Source of the DNA: SAR202 cluster bacterium
Lineage (GTDB): Bacteria; Chloroflexota; Dehalococcoidia; SAR202; CAJWER01
Direction: 5' to 3'
Assembly (NCBI GenBank): GCA_030740335.1
Contig: JASLXL010000087.1
Coordinates: 1-6,716 of the forward strand
Length of the DNA: 6,716 nucleotides
Made by a program: the position numbers and the translations under genes. Within the stretch, counting starts at the first letter, position 1; every line of letters starts with the position of its first letter. The notes below the pieces were generated by a model. The model saw only the letters and a list, made by a program, of their open reading frames with translations. It ran no database searches and was not told where the DNA came from. Positions 5,318 through 6,716 of the stretch are shown here, piece after piece.

Positions 5318-6716
5318 ATGTCACCTACACCTACAAATAGCCACAAAAGCTTGCCACTGATCGCGCAAGCGCAGAGGCACGGTGCGCGGACGGCGGTCGT
5401 TGCACCCGAGGGCAAATTCAGCTACGAAGACCTCCTGACTTCCAGCGCCGAGGTCGCAGCGATCCTGTTGGACGGAGCGTCCGATCTTGCCGAGGCGCGG
5501 GTCGCGTTCCTGGTTCCCCCGGGCTGGACCTACGTCGTTACTCAGTGGGCGATATGGCGTGCCGGCGGTGTGGCGGTCCCGCTGGCTGTGTCCCACCCAC
5601 CGGCTGAACTCGAGTACACCGTCGACGATGCGGGGGCCACAGTGATCGTGGCGCATCCAGACTTCGAGAGCGTCCTCGCGCCTATCGCACAGTCGCGTGG
5701 GATTCCGCTAATCTCCACGGATCGCATAACCGGCTCGTCGCGAGTGGCGCTGCCGACCGTTGCAGATGATCGTATGGCCACGATCTTGTATACAAGCGGT
5801 TCCACCGGCAAACCAAAGGGAGTCGTCGCTACCCATCGTAGTATTCAGGCACAGGTCGAAACTCTCGTGGATGCCTGGGGTTGGAGTGCTGGCGACCATA
5901 TCCTCAATGTGCTCCCTCTGCACCACGTACATGGCATTATCAATGCGATGGCCTGTGCGCTGTGGTCCGGTGCAACCTGCGAGATTTTGCCGCGCTGGAA
6001 TGCCAAGCTGGTCTGGAACCGCCTGGGGTCAGGCGACCTGACGCTATTCATGGGCGTCCCCACCATCTACGCCTCACTGATTGGCGAGTGGGAAGGGATG
6101 TCTGCGGAAAGACAGGCAGCCTTGTCGGAGGGCGTTGCACGCCTGCGTCTCATGGTCTGCGGCTCCGACGCTCTGCCGGTGGCGACACTCGAAAGATGGA
6201 AAGACATTTCGAGCCATACGCTGCTGGAACGGTACGGCATGACCGAGATTGGGATGGCACTTTCGAATCCACTTGTGGGTGAACGGGTGCCTGGCCACGT
6301 TGGCACGCCCTTGCCTGGCGTGGAGGTACGGCTGGTCGAGATGTCTCTGGATGAGGAGACGAGTGAGCACACACATGGCGCACCGGTCTCGCCGGGAAAA
6401 GCAGGTGAAATTCAGGTGCGCGGCCCCAGCGTGTTTCGTGAGTACTGGGGCAGGCCCGACTCGACTCGCGAGGTGTTTGACCAGGAAGGATGGTTCTGCT
6501 CGGGTGACGTGGCGTCGGTCGAGGATGGCCAATACCGGATCTGGGGCCGCGCGTCCCAGGACATCATCATCACCGGCGGCGAAAACGTGTCTGCCCGCGA
6601 GGTGGAACAGGTGCTGGCGTTGCACCCGGACGTGGAACGATGCGCTGTCGTTGGGATAAGAGACCCCAAGTGGGGGAAAGCCGTGTCTGCGGCGGTGATT
6701 GCAAAGGATGGCGCAC
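5318..6716 (+). CDS. Malonyl-CoA synthetase-like (MatB/ACSF3-type) acyl-CoA synthetase, 3' end outside window
   Basis: An ATG at 5318 opens a frame with no stop up to the window end, giving 466 residues and a cut C-terminus. It is an adenylate-forming enzyme that activates a carboxylic acid with ATP and transfers it to CoA in the cytoplasm. Seen: the phosphate loop YTSGSTGKPKG (158-168), LPLHHVHGIINA (199-210), LTLFMGVPTIYASLI (241-255), LLERYGMTEIGMALSNPL (302-319), RGPSVFREYW (368-377), GWFCSGD (391-397) and the hinge region WGRASQDIIITGGENVSARE (409-428). The HHVHG, ERYGMTEIGMALSNP and PSVFREYW runs are typical of malonyl-CoA synthetases such as bacterial MatB and human ACSF3, so malonate or a methylmalonate-like diacid is the best guess. 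Oddities against that family are RLMVCGSDALP (usually SGSAALP) and CSGD for TGD. The catalytic A10 lysine lies past the window. It is divergent from the M24 peptidase, 80 bases away. Confidence 0.9.
   Translation, partial: MSPTPTNSHKSLPLIAQAQRHGARTAVVAPEGKFSYEDLLTSSAEVAAILLDGASDLAEARVAFLVPPGWTYVVTQWAIWRAGGVAVPLAVSHPPAELEYTVDDAGATVIVAHPDFESVLAPIAQSRGIPLISTDRITGSSRVALPTVADDRMATILYTSGSTGKPKGVVATHRSIQAQVETLVDAWGWSAGDHILNVLPLHHVHGIINAMACALWSGATCEILPRWNAKLVWNRLGSGDLTLFMGVPTIYASLIGEWEGMSAERQAALSEGVARLRLMVCGSDALPVATLERWKDISSHTLLERYGMTEIGMALSNPLVGERVPGHVGTPLPGVEVRLVEMSLDEETSEHTHGAPVSPGKAGEIQVRGPSVFREYWGRPDSTREVFDQEGWFCSGDVASVEDGQYRIWGRASQDIIITGGENVSAREVEQVLALHPDVERCAVVGIRDPKWGKAVSAAVIAKDGA

Noticed and set aside
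6074..6625. 183-codon minus-strand frame under the ligase
   Set aside because: It is antisense to well-conserved adenylation motifs and its translation has no recognisable domain.
1..6716. Mobile element, CRISPR array, tRNA or rRNA
   Set aside because: No transposase motifs, no terminal inverted repeats with target duplications, no spaced direct repeats and no tRNA-like cloverleaf or rRNA sequence were seen on reading both strands.

Overview
This looks like a stretch of bacterial chromosome. The genes are moderately GC-rich and the intergenic patches are clearly AT-rich. It carries four intact or nearly intact genes, two decayed genes and one cut-off gene end. I see no plasmid, phage, insertion sequence, CRISPR or RNA gene. 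The mix (a fosmidomycin-resistance-like MFS transporter, a class C type serine hydrolase, a creatinase-fold peptidase, an acyl-CoA synthetase and an ArsM-like methyltransferase) would suit an environmental Chloroflexota (SAR202/Dehalococcoidia-like) or actinobacterial genome. That placement is an impression from protein style, not a demonstrated result.

Left part (1-1124): the + strand opens inside the end of a beta-propeller gene (1-147). A long palindrome followed by T residues on the minus strand (182-223) ends a minus-strand unit. That unit is a wrecked ArsM-like SAM methyltransferase (300-857, minus), split over three frames and missing its C-terminal part. An AT-rich divergent intergenic region follows, with a plausible minus promoter (900-927) and the leader of the next + strand gene.

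Middle (1125-3892): a two-gene + strand operon encodes an MFS transporter (1125-2390) and a beta-lactamase-fold serine hydrolase (2387-3484), joined by an ATGA overlap. It converges on the minus-strand remnant of a sensor histidine kinase (3533-3892). Only the ATP-binding domain of the kinase is left, with an in-frame stop and lost catalytic residues.

Right part (4068-6716): an M24 (Xaa-Pro dipeptidase/creatinase-like) metallopeptidase on the minus strand is divergent from a malonyl-CoA-synthetase-like (MatB/ACSF3 type) adenylate-forming enzyme on the + strand, which runs off the window. The 80-base gap between them holds a very good sigma-70 promoter for the peptidase and a -10-like box for the ligase. 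Both sit so close to the start codons that the mRNAs should be leaderless or nearly so.

The intact genes suggest small-molecule or peptide handling: export or uptake plus hydrolysis in the operon, amide or peptide hydrolysis by the M24 enzyme, and carboxylate activation by the ligase. They do not form one recognisable pathway. I found no convincing undescribed system. The most informative points are the two decayed genes beside intact ones, the double leaderless promoter, and the ligase gene, which lacks a stop in the window and is therefore easily missed.
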